Origin: Lewinellaceae bacterium
GTDB taxonomy: Bacteria > Bacteroidota > Bacteroidia > Chitinophagales > Saprospiraceae
Reading direction: 5' to 3'
Assembly (NCBI GenBank): GCA_020636405.1
Contig: JACJXW010000010.1
Span: 290,546-354,545, forward strand
DNA length: 64,000 nucleotides
A program made the translations under genes and the position numbers. The notes under the pieces were generated by a model, which was not told the origin of the DNA, did not search any database, and saw nothing but the letters and a program-made list of their open reading frames with translations. Shown one piece after another: positions 1-8,908 of this stretch; the stretch's first letter is position 1; each line of letters begins with the position of its first letter.

Positions 1-62
1 GCAGAGACGAATAACGAATCTCGGTATTGCGGCCAATCTTCTACCTTTGAGGTAAAAAGAAC

Positions 63-1271
63 ATGAACCAAAAGCCCTCCCCCGCCATCCAAACCGGCCT
101 GGCCCGGCTGGCCGCCGAGCAGGAATGGTTTGACAAAATAACCGGCCGCGTCGGCTACCTTTGCCATAGCGCTTCGGTGAACGAACGGCTGGAGCACGGC
201 GCCACTGTCCTGAAACGCCTCTTCGGCAAGCGGCTGCGCGCCCTGTTTGCCCCTCAGCACGGGTTGGCCACCGACGCCCAGGACAACATGATCGAGTCGC
301 CCCATTTTTTCCACAATCATTTCCAACTGCCGGTTTACAGCCTCTATTCAGAAACCCGGGTGCCCACCGCCGAAATGCTGGCCGAGACCGATCACCTGGT
401 AATCGACCTGCAGGACAATGGCGCCCGCGTGTACACGTACATCTGGACGATGGTACTGTCCCTGGAGGCCTGCGGGAAAGCCGGGGTTCCGGTTACCGTT
501 CTCGACCGCCCCAACCCGATGGGAGGAGAACGGGTAGAAGGCAATATTTCAGAATCGGGATTTCGGTCCATTATCGGCTGGTTACCGCTGCCGATGCGAC
601 ACGGAATGACGGCAGGAGAGATCGCACAGTTCGCTGTCCAGCACTGGGGGATCGATTGTGAACTGCAGGTAATACCTATGCAGGGCTGGCAACGGAACAT
701 GCGCTTTGAGGATACCGGATTGCCCTGGGTTTTGCCTTCTCCCAACTTCCCTTCACTGGACACTTCCGGCGTTTATCCCGGCACCGTGCTCTTCGAAGGC
801 TCCAGCCTGTCGGAAGGGCGCGGCACCACCCGGCCCTTTGAACTGATCGGGCACCCTCAGCTGGACGCTTATCGTTTTATCGAACAATGCCATGACTCTA
901 TGGAAAAAGTGGGGATCAAGGGTTGTCGCCTGCGCCCTGCCACTTTCGTTCCAACCTTCGACAAACATGCCGGGCAGGCCTGCAACGGCTTCCAGCTGCA
1001 CATCACCGACCCGGCCACTTTTCTGCCCTGGATCACCGGCCAGTGGCTCCTGCGGGAGCTGTTCCGGGAAATGGGAAAACAATTCTCCTGGCGGCAGCCT
1101 CCTTTCGAATACGTTTACGACAAACTGCCCATCGACCTGCTGAACGGCAGCGACAAGCCGCGGCTATGGATAGAAAAACAGGGAGCAATGGAAGAACTGC
1201 AGGCACTGGAAGATGCCCACAGGGAGGAATTTATGGAACAGCGAAGGCAGGTATTGCGCTATCCGGATTGA
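63..1271 (+). CDS. DUF1343 family protein, probable exo-beta-N-acetylmuramidase (NamZ type)
   Basis: This is a 402-residue full-length DUF1343 protein. The family was characterised as NamZ, an exo-beta-N-acetylmuramidase that removes terminal MurNAc from peptidoglycan fragments. Visible family blocks are PQHG near residue 64, DLQDNGARVYTY at about 115-126, DRPNPMGG near 165, a PSPNFPS block, and YPGTVLFEGSSLSEGRGTTR in the second half. No signal peptide is apparent, so a cytoplasmic role in recycling cell-wall sugars is possible, although many relatives are exported. The ATG follows a purine-rich stretch (gaggtaaaaagaac). The next gene starts 28 bp downstream on the same strand, suggesting co-transcription. 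Family assignment is firm; the exact substrate is inferred. Confidence 0.9.
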   Translation: MNQKPSPAIQTGLARLAAEQEWFDKITGRVGYLCHSASVNERLEHGATVLKRLFGKRLRALFAPQHGLATDAQDNMIESPHFFHNHFQLPVYSLYSETRVPTAEMLAETDHLVIDLQDNGARVYTYIWTMVLSLEACGKAGVPVTVLDRPNPMGGERVEGNISESGFRSIIGWLPLPMRHGMTAGEIAQFAVQHWGIDCELQVIPMQGWQRNMRFEDTGLPWVLPSPNFPSLDTSGVYPGTVLFEGSSLSEGRGTTRPFELIGHPQLDAYRFIEQCHDSMEKVGIKGCRLRPATFVPTFDKHAGQACNGFQLHITDPATFLPWITGQWLLRELFREMGKQFSWRQPPFEYVYDKLPIDLLNGSDKPRLWIEKQGAMEELQALEDAHREEFMEQRRQVLRYPD

Positions 1272-1299
1272 ATTCCTTATTTTCAGCTCAAAACGCTCC

Positions 1300-2460
1300 A
1301 TGCACTTCGACAAATCAGTTTTTTCCGCACAGGAGGCCACTTTTATCGGCCACTGCAGCGTATCTCCCCTTTTCAGCAAAGCAGCGGACGTAGCCGTCGA
1401 AATGCTGCGCGCCCAGGAAAAATGGGGCGGAGCGCCAGTCGTTGAGGCCTATATGAAACATCTGGACGAACTGAAGGTGTACGCCTCGGCCTTACTCCGA
1501 ACCCAGCCGGAAAACATCGCCTCGGTCAGGAATACTTCCGACGCGCTTTCTGTTGTCGCCAATGGCTATCCGTTCGAACCCGGCGATGAGGTCATCTCCT
1601 TCGTGCAGGAATACCCTGCCAACTTCCATCCCTGGCGCCTGCAGGAACTTACCCGGGGCGTCAGGCTAAAGCTGCTTTCCAACCTTCCTGCCCGGGATGA
1701 CATCCCCGCCGATGTGATCGGCACATGGAGTATGGCCGAACTGGAAAGCCTGATCACGGCCCGGACCCGGGTCATCGCCCTCAGCCATGTTCAGTTCACC
1801 AGTGGATACGCTGCTAACCTGCATGCCCTGGGGCAATTGTGCAAAGAACGCGGCATTGACCTGGTCATCGACGCCGCCCAGAGCCTGGGCATTCAGCCCG
1901 TCTTCCCGGAAGAGATGAACATTGCCGCCCTGGCTTCCGCAGGCTGGAAATGGCTACTGGGCCCGATGGGTACCGGGATCTTTTATACCGCCCCTGCTTT
2001 TCGGGAAAAATTGCGTCCCATACAGGTAGGGGCAGAAACCATGGTGCAGGAGTTCGATTTTATGAACCTGGAATGGAATCCCATCCCTACCGCCCGCCGG
2101 TTCGAGTTCAGTACCTCCCCCATTTACCTGGTGGCCGCGCTGGCTACCTGTCTCCGCGAGGTGCACGCCCGTTATGGGGCCGAGGCCCTCTTTCAGGAAG
2201 CCCTTCGCCTGCAGGATCTCTTTCTGGAAAAGCTCGACAATCCCGCCTTTAAGCCCCTGCTGTTTGAGCCGGAGCACCGTTCGGGTATCCTTTCCATCTA
2301 TTGTGAAAACCTTGAAGGCATCAAAGCAAGCCTGGCGGAGAAGAACATCGTATGCGCCCCGCGTAGTGGTATGTTGCGGGTAGCGCCTCATTTTTACAAT
2401 ACCGATGAGGATATGGAACGCCTGGCGGAAGTGTTGAACGAGTTTCGTGCCAGGCCATAA
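1300..2460 (+). CDS. Class V aminotransferase-like PLP enzyme
   Basis: This is a 386-residue fold-type I PLP enzyme of aminotransferase class V (cysteine desulfurase / kynureninase-like group). The PLP Asp lies in VIDAAQSLG (Asp191) and the Schiff-base Lys in SAGWKWLLGP (Lys217); SHVQFTSG at about 162-169 is the usual region before the Asp. The frame is open upstream to 1213, but the ATG at 1300 was chosen because the upstream residues overlap the previous gene and the family N-terminus fits there. It probably forms an operon with the DUF1343 gene. The substrate cannot be read from sequence: no active-site Cys loop typical of NifS/IscS is evident, so desulfurase activity is less likely than transaminase or lyase activity. 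Confidence 0.88.
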   Translation: MHFDKSVFSAQEATFIGHCSVSPLFSKAADVAVEMLRAQEKWGGAPVVEAYMKHLDELKVYASALLRTQPENIASVRNTSDALSVVANGYPFEPGDEVISFVQEYPANFHPWRLQELTRGVRLKLLSNLPARDDIPADVIGTWSMAELESLITARTRVIALSHVQFTSGYAANLHALGQLCKERGIDLVIDAAQSLGIQPVFPEEMNIAALASAGWKWLLGPMGTGIFYTAPAFREKLRPIQVGAETMVQEFDFMNLEWNPIPTARRFEFSTSPIYLVAALATCLREVHARYGAEALFQEALRLQDLFLEKLDNPAFKPLLFEPEHRSGILSIYCENLEGIKASLAEKNIVCAPRSGMLRVAPHFYNTDEDMERLAEVLNEFRARP

Positions 2461-2489
2461 TCCCGACAGGGTTTTCGTAAGAGCATACA

Positions 2490-3377
2490 GGTTTAGAGTT
2501 TGTAACTGCCGCTAAAAGTTCTCTTGTGAATGCTTTGATGGAATAACCGGCAGGTTCCTCCATTTCGATCATCAGGTAATCCGTAAATGGATTAGGATAT
2601 ATTTTAACCAGGCCTCCCGGCTGCTCTTAAGCTATGTCGGCCACTGCGCCCTCTACATAAAAGCCGAAATAAACCGTAGACAGATAATCTCCCGAACTCC
2701 GGTGAAGGTTTGCCAGGAACAAAGCTGCTATGGAATTGATGTATCCATCGCTAAAAATACCATTCGGCGCCATTTCACTTTTACTGCTCAACCGTACCAA
2801 CTGGTCTGTATCGTTGTTTGCGATCACTTCAGGGAATACCAGCGTTTCCGGAAAGGTGCCGAAGCGGACCACGCTGGCAGGAATAGCCGATGCCCATTCT
2901 TGCAGGAAATCACCAACAACCGGCCATTGATGGGGGCGCCATTATAATCCATTACATCCATATTGACCATGGCCAGGTTCATCTCCGTATAGGGGCCGAT
3001 CTTTAGATCAGCAGAGGATAGGAGCCTGTTTTCATTACCCGCAGTAACCGTCAATTCCAACCCGTCTTGCACCCAGCCTTTGGGAAGCGTAACAGAAAAG
3101 TAGTCCTCGAAATTGGGATAATCCAGGTCGATCGTACTTTGAAGGATATCTGGCCAGGCCATGCATAGAACGCCTAACGAACTTCCATTGAGTATTCCTT
3201 CCACGGTTACGTCCGGCGCCGGCCCGGTTCCCGTCACTGCCACCTGGAGCAAGGCAGGGCGATGTCCAACGGTAAAAAAGAGAGGGTGCCCGATAGCATA
3301 CCTGTGGGTTTGTGCTAAAAAAACCGCTTCAAGGGCTGCCGTATTATTAACTATTCCCAGGCAGGTTCCCTGGTCAT
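2490..3377 (-). pseudogene. Decayed M66-like (StcE/TagA type) secreted peptidase with T9SS tail
   Basis: Reading leftwards on the minus strand, an open frame from about 3377 encodes the segment AVFLAQTHRYAIGHPLFFTV, then RPALLQVAVTG and later LKIGPYTEMNLAMVNMDV. This pattern is typical of the N-terminal part of M66 metallopeptidases. Near 2910 the frame must shift to read DFLQEWASAIPASVVRFGTF. A single in-frame TAA at 2627-2629 follows. Continuing in the same frame gives GLVKIYPNPFTDYLMIEMEE, a classic type A T9SS sorting domain. The zinc site (HExxH) and the signal peptide are absent. So this is a gene remnant with at least one frameshift, one stop and a missing start. The M66 assignment is by motif resemblance; the T9SS tail is clearer. 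Confidence 0.62.
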
Positions 3378-3409
3378 CTTAAATCAAAAACAGTAAACGA
3401 ATAAATTTC

Positions 3410-4963
3410 CTACCGCTTGGAGGAACCGCCCAATCTCCCCGCTGCTACGAGCGTATCGAGCTGCATCTGCTCGGTGGCGGTGAGCGTGCCATCCGGAATT
3501 GCCCCAAAGGCGGCCGCATCTTCCAGCACCCACTGCGCCGCGTCGGGCAGTGCATCCGGCCCGTCCAGTCGGAAGGAGGCCGGCGACTGGGGCCCAAAGA
3601 GTAGCGCCCGCGTCAGCTCGGGCCAGCGCGCCGGGACAGGCTCCACGCCCGCCTGGCCGGCCAGCAGTCGCGCCCAGGTATGCATGCGCAGCATCGGCGG
3701 CGGGCCGCTGCGGGGCCGCGTCGCGGCGATGTGGGTCGTCATCTCGGCGGGCATCGGGGCCGGCCGGCGCCCGCTCCAGGTGTACGCCACCCATCGCGCC
3801 TGCAGTTCAAGCGTCGGAAAGTAAGGCCCCGACTGGTGGAAAACGCCCACGAGGGCAAAGCCCGGCAGATCGGGGTGGAAGGTGTGATGGTAGAGGTCCG
3901 CCTGGTCTGCGTCCGGCGCGAGCGCCGCGTGCGCCGTTGGGCCGAGATAGGGAAGCGAAAGCTCATAGCCGGTCGCGAAAATGATGGCGTCGACTTCTTC
4001 AGTGCTGCCATCTGTGAACTGCACCGTTTTGTCCGTCACCTGCGCCATCCAGGGGCGCGGCACGATGCGGCCCTCGGCTACGAGCGCCAGATAGAACTGG
4101 TTTTGGGTGAAGCCCGCCTCGAACGGGTCTTCCGACGCACACGGCGCACCAAACTGCGCCGGGTGGCCGCTGGTGCGCAGGATGAGTGCCTTCAGAGCCG
4201 CGGCCCTCTCCGCCGGCGACTGCAGTTCGGACGCCAGCGCTGCGTAGCGGGTGTAGACGAGGTGCTCGATAGGCACGCCGGCCAGGATCTTCTGGAGCAC
4301 ATAACGATGCCGGCGCGCCGCGACCACGACGCGAGCCGCTCCTCTCAGCGCCAGCTCGCTGGCGATCTCCAGCGCGCTGATGCTGTGCCCGGCGACCAGG
4401 ACGCACTGCCCACGATACGAGTCGGCGCCGCGGTAGGCAGCGGCATGGGTCGCGCCGCCGCTGCCTGTGAAGCTGGACAGCCCCGCAACCTGCGGTATCA
4501 TCGGTACGCGGTACCGGCCGGTGGCAGCGGCCACGTAGTCGAAGCGCTCTGCCCAGGTACGGCCGTCAGCCTGGGTGGCGCGCACAACCCAACCGTTCCC
4601 GGCGGGATCAGGGTCGATTTCATCGACGCGGGTACGGAACCGGGCGTCCGCGAGCACTCCCGCGTGTTCGGCGTAGCGGCGGAGGTAAACGCCGATTTGT
4701 TCGGCCGTTGGGTAAGCAGGAGTGCCGGATGGGTGCGGAAGGCCGGAGAATGCAGTCATTACGCGGCTGGTGTTGGTGCGCATCCCCGGCCAGACGCTGC
4801 TTTGCGGCCCGCCAACCCGCCATTGCCCCCCAACATCGATGTCCTCTTCGATGAGCGTGGTGCGGAAGCCCACCTCTCGCAGCCAGCGTGCCGCCACCAG
4901 CCCGGCCGGGCCAGCGCCAATGATCGCAGCTGTCCGTGCTGCCATGTTTGTTGCAACATTCAT
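3410..4963 (-). CDS. Flavin-containing monooxygenase (FMO / Baeyer-Villiger-like)
   Basis: This is a 517-residue class B flavoprotein monooxygenase. The FAD fingerprint GAGPAG is at residues 16-21. An FMO-type identifying sequence reads FTGSGGATHAAAY, slightly longer between Gly and His than the canonical FxGxxxHxxxY. The NADPH-binding segment is VLVAGHSISALEIASEL, and the linker motif is IIFATGYELSLPYL. The start at 4963 is supported by a strong Shine-Dalgarno GGAGG seven bases upstream, unusual for this genome; the frame is open further upstream to 5029. The gene is far richer in GC than its surroundings (one 60-base line counts 82% GC, another 67%) and abuts a truncated gene, both signs of horizontal acquisition. 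The substrate is unknown. Confidence 0.9.
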   Translation of the reverse strand: MNVATNMAARTAAIIGAGPAGLVAARWLREVGFRTTLIEEDIDVGGQWRVGGPQSSVWPGMRTNTSRVMTAFSGLPHPSGTPAYPTAEQIGVYLRRYAEHAGVLADARFRTRVDEIDPDPAGNGWVVRATQADGRTWAERFDYVAAATGRYRVPMIPQVAGLSSFTGSGGATHAAAYRGADSYRGQCVLVAGHSISALEIASELALRGAARVVVAARRHRYVLQKILAGVPIEHLVYTRYAALASELQSPAERAAALKALILRTSGHPAQFGAPCASEDPFEAGFTQNQFYLALVAEGRIVPRPWMAQVTDKTVQFTDGSTEEVDAIIFATGYELSLPYLGPTAHAALAPDADQADLYHHTFHPDLPGFALVGVFHQSGPYFPTLELQARWVAYTWSGRRPAPMPAEMTTHIAATRPRSGPPPMLRMHTWARLLAGQAGVEPVPARWPELTRALLFGPQSPASFRLDGPDALPDAAQWVLEDAAAFGAIPDGTLTATEQMQLDTLVAAGRLGGSSKR

Positions 4964-5502
4964 AAGTCCTCCATATTTCCCTGTTCTTTTGTCATAACAA
5001 AATTTACCCTTCCCTTGAGGTTTTGTCAATTTTGTTTTCCATTGGGCCTAACGGCCAGCACATGGGCCGCAGCGGTGTTTAACCGCTATTGTCTATGCGC
5101 ATTGTTCATTACCATTAAGTTAAGCGTCCCGGCCAGATAACAAACTGCCGGGAAAGAGGATATTCGTGAAAATTCCACTAATCATGAACACCTCCCTCCG
5201 TGCATATCTTGACGCCATCCGGCAATTTCCAGAGTTGGCAAGACAAAGCCTCCAACAATATTTTTTCAGGCCCTGTGGAATTCACAAATTGACAATTCCA
5301 CAGGGCAGGCCTGGCAAGGGCTTTATTTTATCCCTTGAACGAGTTGTCTGGCTCAACATTGCACTTCTCAAAAGTACACTTTGTGTCGAACTTGACCGCT
5401 TTTTACAAACGACTACCTGAGCTGGGCAGGCGCCGCCGCCTATGCAAATTAAACAAGTCAACGCTCAACAGCAATGTTTAGTGGTGAAAAATGCCATATG
5501 TG
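4964..5502. other. Intergenic region, no supported gene
   Basis: About 540 bases between the monooxygenase start and the hemW stop. An 84-codon reading frame exists on the plus strand (5166-5420), but it shows no recognisable domain and its composition does not look coding. The only clear structure is the inverted repeat at 5271-5305, listed separately. Confidence 0.5.
5271..5305. repeat. 12-bp perfect inverted repeat (hairpin)
   Basis: The arms ccctgtggaatt (5271-5282) and aattccacaggg (5294-5305) are perfect reverse complements with an 11-base spacer. There is no T-run on either side, so an intrinsic terminator is not strongly indicated. An operator or a structured RNA is possible. Confidence 0.6.
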
Positions 5503-6648
5503 TCACGCCCAAAACACCGCCGCCGCGATCCCATCCGCCAGGAACCTGCCGGCGTCCGTCAGGCGGAAGGTGTCGCCGGCCTGTTCGGCCTGGCCGTTTT
5601 CCAGGAAGGGTCGAATGTGCTGCCGGAAATGGGGCTCGAAGGCGGCGCCCATCTGCCGCAGGCGGCCCAGCTCCACGCCCCAGATGGTCCGCAGGCCGGT
5701 CATGACGTACTCGTTGTAGCGGTCGGCGGGGGAAAGGCGCTCGATCTCGAAGAGGCCGGGAGGTGGATCTTGGAGATCTGAAAGATCGGACAACGCACGC
5801 ATATACTTCGCATTGTTCGCTATGTTCCACTGCCGGCTCTCCCCGTTGTAGCTGTGGGCGGAAGGGCCCAGGCCGAGGTAGGGCTCCCCCTTCCAGTAAC
5901 TGGAGTTGTGCACCGCGAAGTGGCCGGGGCGGGCAAAGTTGGAGATCTCGTACTGCACGTAGCCCTGCGCACGCATGGCTGACACCAGCATTTCAAACTG
6001 GCGGGCGGCATGCTCCTCGTCTACCGGCCGGGACTTGCCGGCCTTGATGAAATGGGCCAGGGCAGTGCGCTCTTCGACGGTCAGCGCGTAACAGGAAACA
6101 TGAGGGATGGGGTAGCCGAAGATAATGTTCAGGTTCTCTTCCCAATGAGCATCGGTAGTGGTGGGTGAGCCGTAAATAAGGTCGATGGTCAGGTCGTTGA
6201 AGCCGGCGGAAAGGGCATCCTCCAGACAGGCGCGGGCCTCACGGGCATTGTGGGCCCGGTTGAAAAACTGCAGGTCTTCTTCGAAGAACGATTGGATGCC
6301 GATGCTCAGCCGATTGACCGGAGTGCGGCGCAGCGCGGCGATCTTTTCTTTGGCCAGGTCGTCGGGGTTGGCCTCCAGGGTGACCTCTGCGCCCGGCCGG
6401 AGGGTGAAGTATTTTCCGATCTCCTCGAAAAAGCGCATCAGCTCGCCTTCCGTCAGCAGGCTGGGCGTGCCGCCGCCGAAGTAGATGCTGTCCAGTTCCT
6501 TGTCCGCCAGATAGCCGTGCCGCAGGGCCAACTCGCGCAGCATGGCGCCAACCATCTCCTCCTTGTACTTCAGCGAGGTGGAGAAGTGGAAGTTGCAGTA
6601 GTGACAGGCCTGCTTGCAGAAAGGTATGTGGAGGTAGATTCCGGGCAT
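5503..6648 (-). CDS. hemW: Radical SAM heme chaperone HemW
   Basis: This is a 381-residue radical SAM protein of the HemW (formerly HemN-like) family, which binds heme and delivers it to target proteins. The [4Fe-4S] motif CKQACHYC occupies residues 11-18, followed by GGGTPSLL and SIGIQSF, which are conserved in HemN/HemW. The length matches HemW (about 380) rather than HemN (about 450). The CHYCNF variant lacks the additional Cys after the cluster motif found in true HemN, which supports the heme-chaperone reading. The ATG at 6648 sits just downstream of a tandem-repeat tract. Neighbouring minus-strand genes are unrelated in function. Confidence 0.9.
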   Translation of the reverse strand: MPGIYLHIPFCKQACHYCNFHFSTSLKYKEEMVGAMLRELALRHGYLADKELDSIYFGGGTPSLLTEGELMRFFEEIGKYFTLRPGAEVTLEANPDDLAKEKIAALRRTPVNRLSIGIQSFFEEDLQFFNRAHNAREARACLEDALSAGFNDLTIDLIYGSPTTTDAHWEENLNIIFGYPIPHVSCYALTVEERTALAHFIKAGKSRPVDEEHAARQFEMLVSAMRAQGYVQYEISNFARPGHFAVHNSSYWKGEPYLGLGPSAHSYNGESRQWNIANNAKYMRALSDLSDLQDPPPGLFEIERLSPADRYNEYVMTGLRTIWGVELGRLRQMGAAFEPHFRQHIRPFLENGQAEQAGDTFRLTDAGRFLADGIAAAVFWA

Positions 6649-6654
6649 GGTCGT

Positions 6655-6743
6655 GGATTCGTTATTCGGGATTCGTTATTCGGGATTCGTGGATTCGTTA
6701 TTCGGGGATTCGTTATTCGTTATTCGTTATTCGGGGATTCGGG
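6655..6743. repeat. Tandem low-complexity repeat of the type gattcgttattcgg
   Basis: The tract consists of consecutive, slightly degenerate copies of gattcgttattcgg and shorter attcgtt units. It begins seven bases upstream of the hemW start codon. Related words in the opposite orientation recur at 6820-6845, at the left edge of the window (8-19) and before tRNA-Cys (63683-63716). Confidence 0.85.
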
Positions 6744-6830
6744 GCTTGTCCGCTCGGGGGCATTAGTGAAAACGGGGATTCGTAGGTTGGTGGCATCATC
6801 TCGGTTAGCGCGCACCGATCGAATCACGAA

Positions 6831-7598
6831 TTACGAATCAACGAACCCCCGGATCAACTCCACCAACTGCTCACCCGCATCCACATGCACCCAGTGGCCG
6901 GCGCCGGCGATCGTCTCTACGCGGGCGTTTGGGAACCAGTCCAGAATGAGGCCGATGTCTTCGTCCTCGACGTAGGGAGAAGCCCCGCCGCGGACGAAGA
7001 GGGCCTCGCCCTCATAGGGTTCGGTGGCTTCGGGAGCGGCGAGCAGGTTGTCGTAGTTGCGGTAGAGGCTCTCCAGGTTCATTTTCCAGCGGTAGTGGCC
7101 GTCTTTGGTGCGTGTCAGCCCCTTGAGGAGGAACTGCCGGACGGCGTAATCCGGGATGCCCGTTTTGAGTTGCGCATCGGCCTCGTCGCGGCCTCCGATC
7201 GTTCGGAGGTCAATGCTACGCAGGGCATCGAAGATCTGCTGGTGGCCCGGAGGGTACTTCTTGGGGGCGATATCAATGACCACCAGCTTGTCGACCATAT
7301 CCGGGTGCAGCAGGGCAAATTGCATCGCCACCTTACCGCCCATGGAGTGGCCGATGAGGTGCGTTTTGAACATCCAGTTGGACTCCAGGAAGTACAGCAG
7401 GTCCTCCGCCATACAAGGGTAGTCGATGTCGTCGTGGTGAGGCGAACGGCCGTGGTTGCGCTGGTCGGGTATGTAGACGGTATGGTTGTCCGCCAGTTGC
7501 TTGCCCAGGGTCTGCCAGTTGTCCAGCGTGCCGAACAGGCCGTGCAGGATGACGATGGGGTCGCCCTGGCCGAAGGTTTTATGGTTGAGGTTGATCAT
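6831..7598 (-). CDS. Alpha/beta hydrolase, YbfF-like esterase
   Basis: This 255-residue alpha/beta hydrolase has the oxyanion segment ILHGLFGTLDNW near residue 18, the nucleophile elbow GHSMGG (Ser85) and a C-terminal catalytic His in GAGHWVHVDAGEQL. The combination LFGTLDNW plus DQRNHGRS matches the YbfF/ABHD11-like esterase group. It is probably cytoplasmic because no signal peptide is present. The last codons and the TAA stop lie inside a repeat word (ttcgttgattcgtaattcg on the coding strand), so the extreme C-terminus may have been set by repeat insertion. The natural substrate is unknown. Confidence 0.87.
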   Translation of the reverse strand: MINLNHKTFGQGDPIVILHGLFGTLDNWQTLGKQLADNHTVYIPDQRNHGRSPHHDDIDYPCMAEDLLYFLESNWMFKTHLIGHSMGGKVAMQFALLHPDMVDKLVVIDIAPKKYPPGHQQIFDALRSIDLRTIGGRDEADAQLKTGIPDYAVRQFLLKGLTRTKDGHYRWKMNLESLYRNYDNLLAAPEATEPYEGEALFVRGGASPYVEDEDIGLILDWFPNARVETIAGAGHWVHVDAGEQLVELIRGFVDS

Positions 7599-7603
7599 GG
7601 GGA

Positions 7604-7643
7604 TTAGTGTATTAGTGTATCCGTGTATCCGTGTATCCGTGTG
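7604..7643. repeat. Tandem repeat of gtgtatcc upstream of the esterase gene
   Basis: The sequence gtgtattagtgtatccgtgt and following bases contain about four to five units of gtgtatcc / gtgtatta. The tract begins five bases upstream of the start codon at 7598 of the minus-strand hydrolase. Confidence 0.8.
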
Positions 7644-7837
7644 GCCTCATCGGTTAGCAGGCCCGAAAAAGCCAGATCATACATCGCAAACGGCCGAAGG
7701 GAGGCCGGGATCAAAAATCAAACATCGCATATTAGGTTTTTGATGTCTGTTTTCGGGCACAGCTATTGTTATTTTCCAAACCTGACGGCTATTGGGGTTG
7801 GGGGAGGCTTCTCCCTGAAACTACTGCAAATGTAAGG

Positions 7838-8551
7838 CTATTCTCCCAAATACCCATCCAGCGGTGTGCCCCCATCCTCCCACTCTCCTTCGGCCCGGTA
7901 GGGGTGGAAGCGGGCGAACAGTTCTTCCCTGTACCAGCCCAGCTGGCGGGTACGGCGGATCACCTCCTGGTGCTCTTTGCTGCGGTAGGCATAGGCCATC
8001 ATGGCCTGGCTGTTTTCCCAGAGGCTGAAGGTCGCCTGTTGTACCAGGGGCAGTTCTCCGATGCCGATAGAAAAGATGCGCCCCGCCTTGTCGTCCATCG
8101 AACGGCTGACGGAGGGGACGAAACGCCAGAAGCGCCACAGGTGGCGGGTATGAATGGTAGCCCGGGTGATGACGCCCACCAGGCGCTGCTCATCGTAGTC
8201 GCCGGTGAGGGGAAAGGGCTGCCGTCCATCCCATTCTCCATGGGCTTTGACGGCCCGCATGAAGGTAGTCCACCAACCCGAACAGTGCTGTCGAAATTCC
8301 TGGAACAAAGGGTGGCTTTCGAAAAAACGCTGCGCCGCTGCCTCGCTGTCCCATACCCCCAGCAGGCCATAGGTGCCGAAGTCGGGCCATATGCTAAATC
8401 CGTTACCCGCCCCGCTGCCCAGCAGCTTGGAGAACTGCAACCCTTCTACCGTTTCGAGCTGAGCGCCGGCCAGGCCCATCTGGCGGAAGCCCCACCATCG
8501 GGTGGATGGTGTATCGTACCGGAAGAAAGATAGGGTTGTTACTGGATTCAT
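7838..8551 (-). CDS. CrtA-like (spheroidene monooxygenase family) oxygenase
   Basis: This 237-residue protein resembles spheroidene monooxygenase CrtA, an O2-dependent carotenoid 2-ketolase. Recognisable blocks are WWGFRQMGLAGAQL, GLQFSKLLGSGAGNGFSIWP, GVITRATI, FWRFVPSVS, IGIGELPLVQQATFSLWEN and the C-terminal GWYREELFARFHPY, in the family order. No other carotenoid gene is nearby, so the substrate may be a carotenoid made elsewhere or something different. No signal peptide or membrane segment is seen. Short ttggttga-type repeats lie immediately upstream of the ATG. Confidence 0.8.
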   Translation of the reverse strand: MNPVTTLSFFRYDTPSTRWWGFRQMGLAGAQLETVEGLQFSKLLGSGAGNGFSIWPDFGTYGLLGVWDSEAAAQRFFESHPLFQEFRQHCSGWWTTFMRAVKAHGEWDGRQPFPLTGDYDEQRLVGVITRATIHTRHLWRFWRFVPSVSRSMDDKAGRIFSIGIGELPLVQQATFSLWENSQAMMAYAYRSKEHQEVIRRTRQLGWYREELFARFHPYRAEGEWEDGGTPLDGYLGE

Positions 8552-8574
8552 TGGTTGACTTGGTTGATTTGGTT
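8552..8574. repeat. Short tandem repeat ttggttga directly before a start codon
   Basis: Three imperfect units (ttggttgac, ttggttgat, ttggttat) abut the start codon of the CrtA-like gene on its 5' side. Confidence 0.6.
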
Positions 8575-8908
8575 ATGCCGGGCGCAGAAGACTGAAACAC
8601 AGAAACACTGAATTTGTTGCCTTTTCGTTAAAATGGAATAGATGGCCGTTAAATGATCGTTAAACCACTGGACAAGGCGCCTCTTCCTTTGTATTATAAG
8701 GCGTTAATTCAGAGTAGATTGCAGGGCGAGGTGCGAAGGGGTGAAAAAATACTCTTTGTGGCCATCTGATTCGGAAGGCGTCCAAGAAGGCAAAAGATAA
8801 ATAGAAAATTGTAATTTTGGAGCTTGATAACCAAAGGCTTAAAGATACTGAATGAGAAATACATTTTACCAAACCAAATTCAAAGCAAGGCATATGATTA
8901 ACACAAGC
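8575..8908. other. Intergenic region between divergent crtA-like and ompH-like genes
   Basis: About 330 bases, AT-rich to the right, with no convincing gene. It holds a candidate promoter box for the ompH genes at 8812-8819. Confidence 0.5.
8812..8819 (+). promoter_or_regulatory. Candidate Bacteroidota -7 box (TAATTTTG) for the ompH genes
   Basis: TAATTTTG fits the Bacteroidota -7 consensus TAnnTTTG and lies about 90 bases before the first ompH-like gene. A matching -33 TTG box is not obvious. Confidence 0.35.

Noticed and set aside
3680..5140. 486-codon plus-strand frame opposite the monooxygenase
   Set aside because: Arg/Gly/Ala-rich shadow arising from the high GC content of the true gene.
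5166..5420. 84-codon plus-strand frame
   Set aside because: No family resemblance, no start signal, and it spans the inverted repeat at 5271-5305.
6655..6743. Possible CRISPR array
   Set aside because: The units follow one another directly without unique spacers; it is a tandem repeat, and no cas gene is present.
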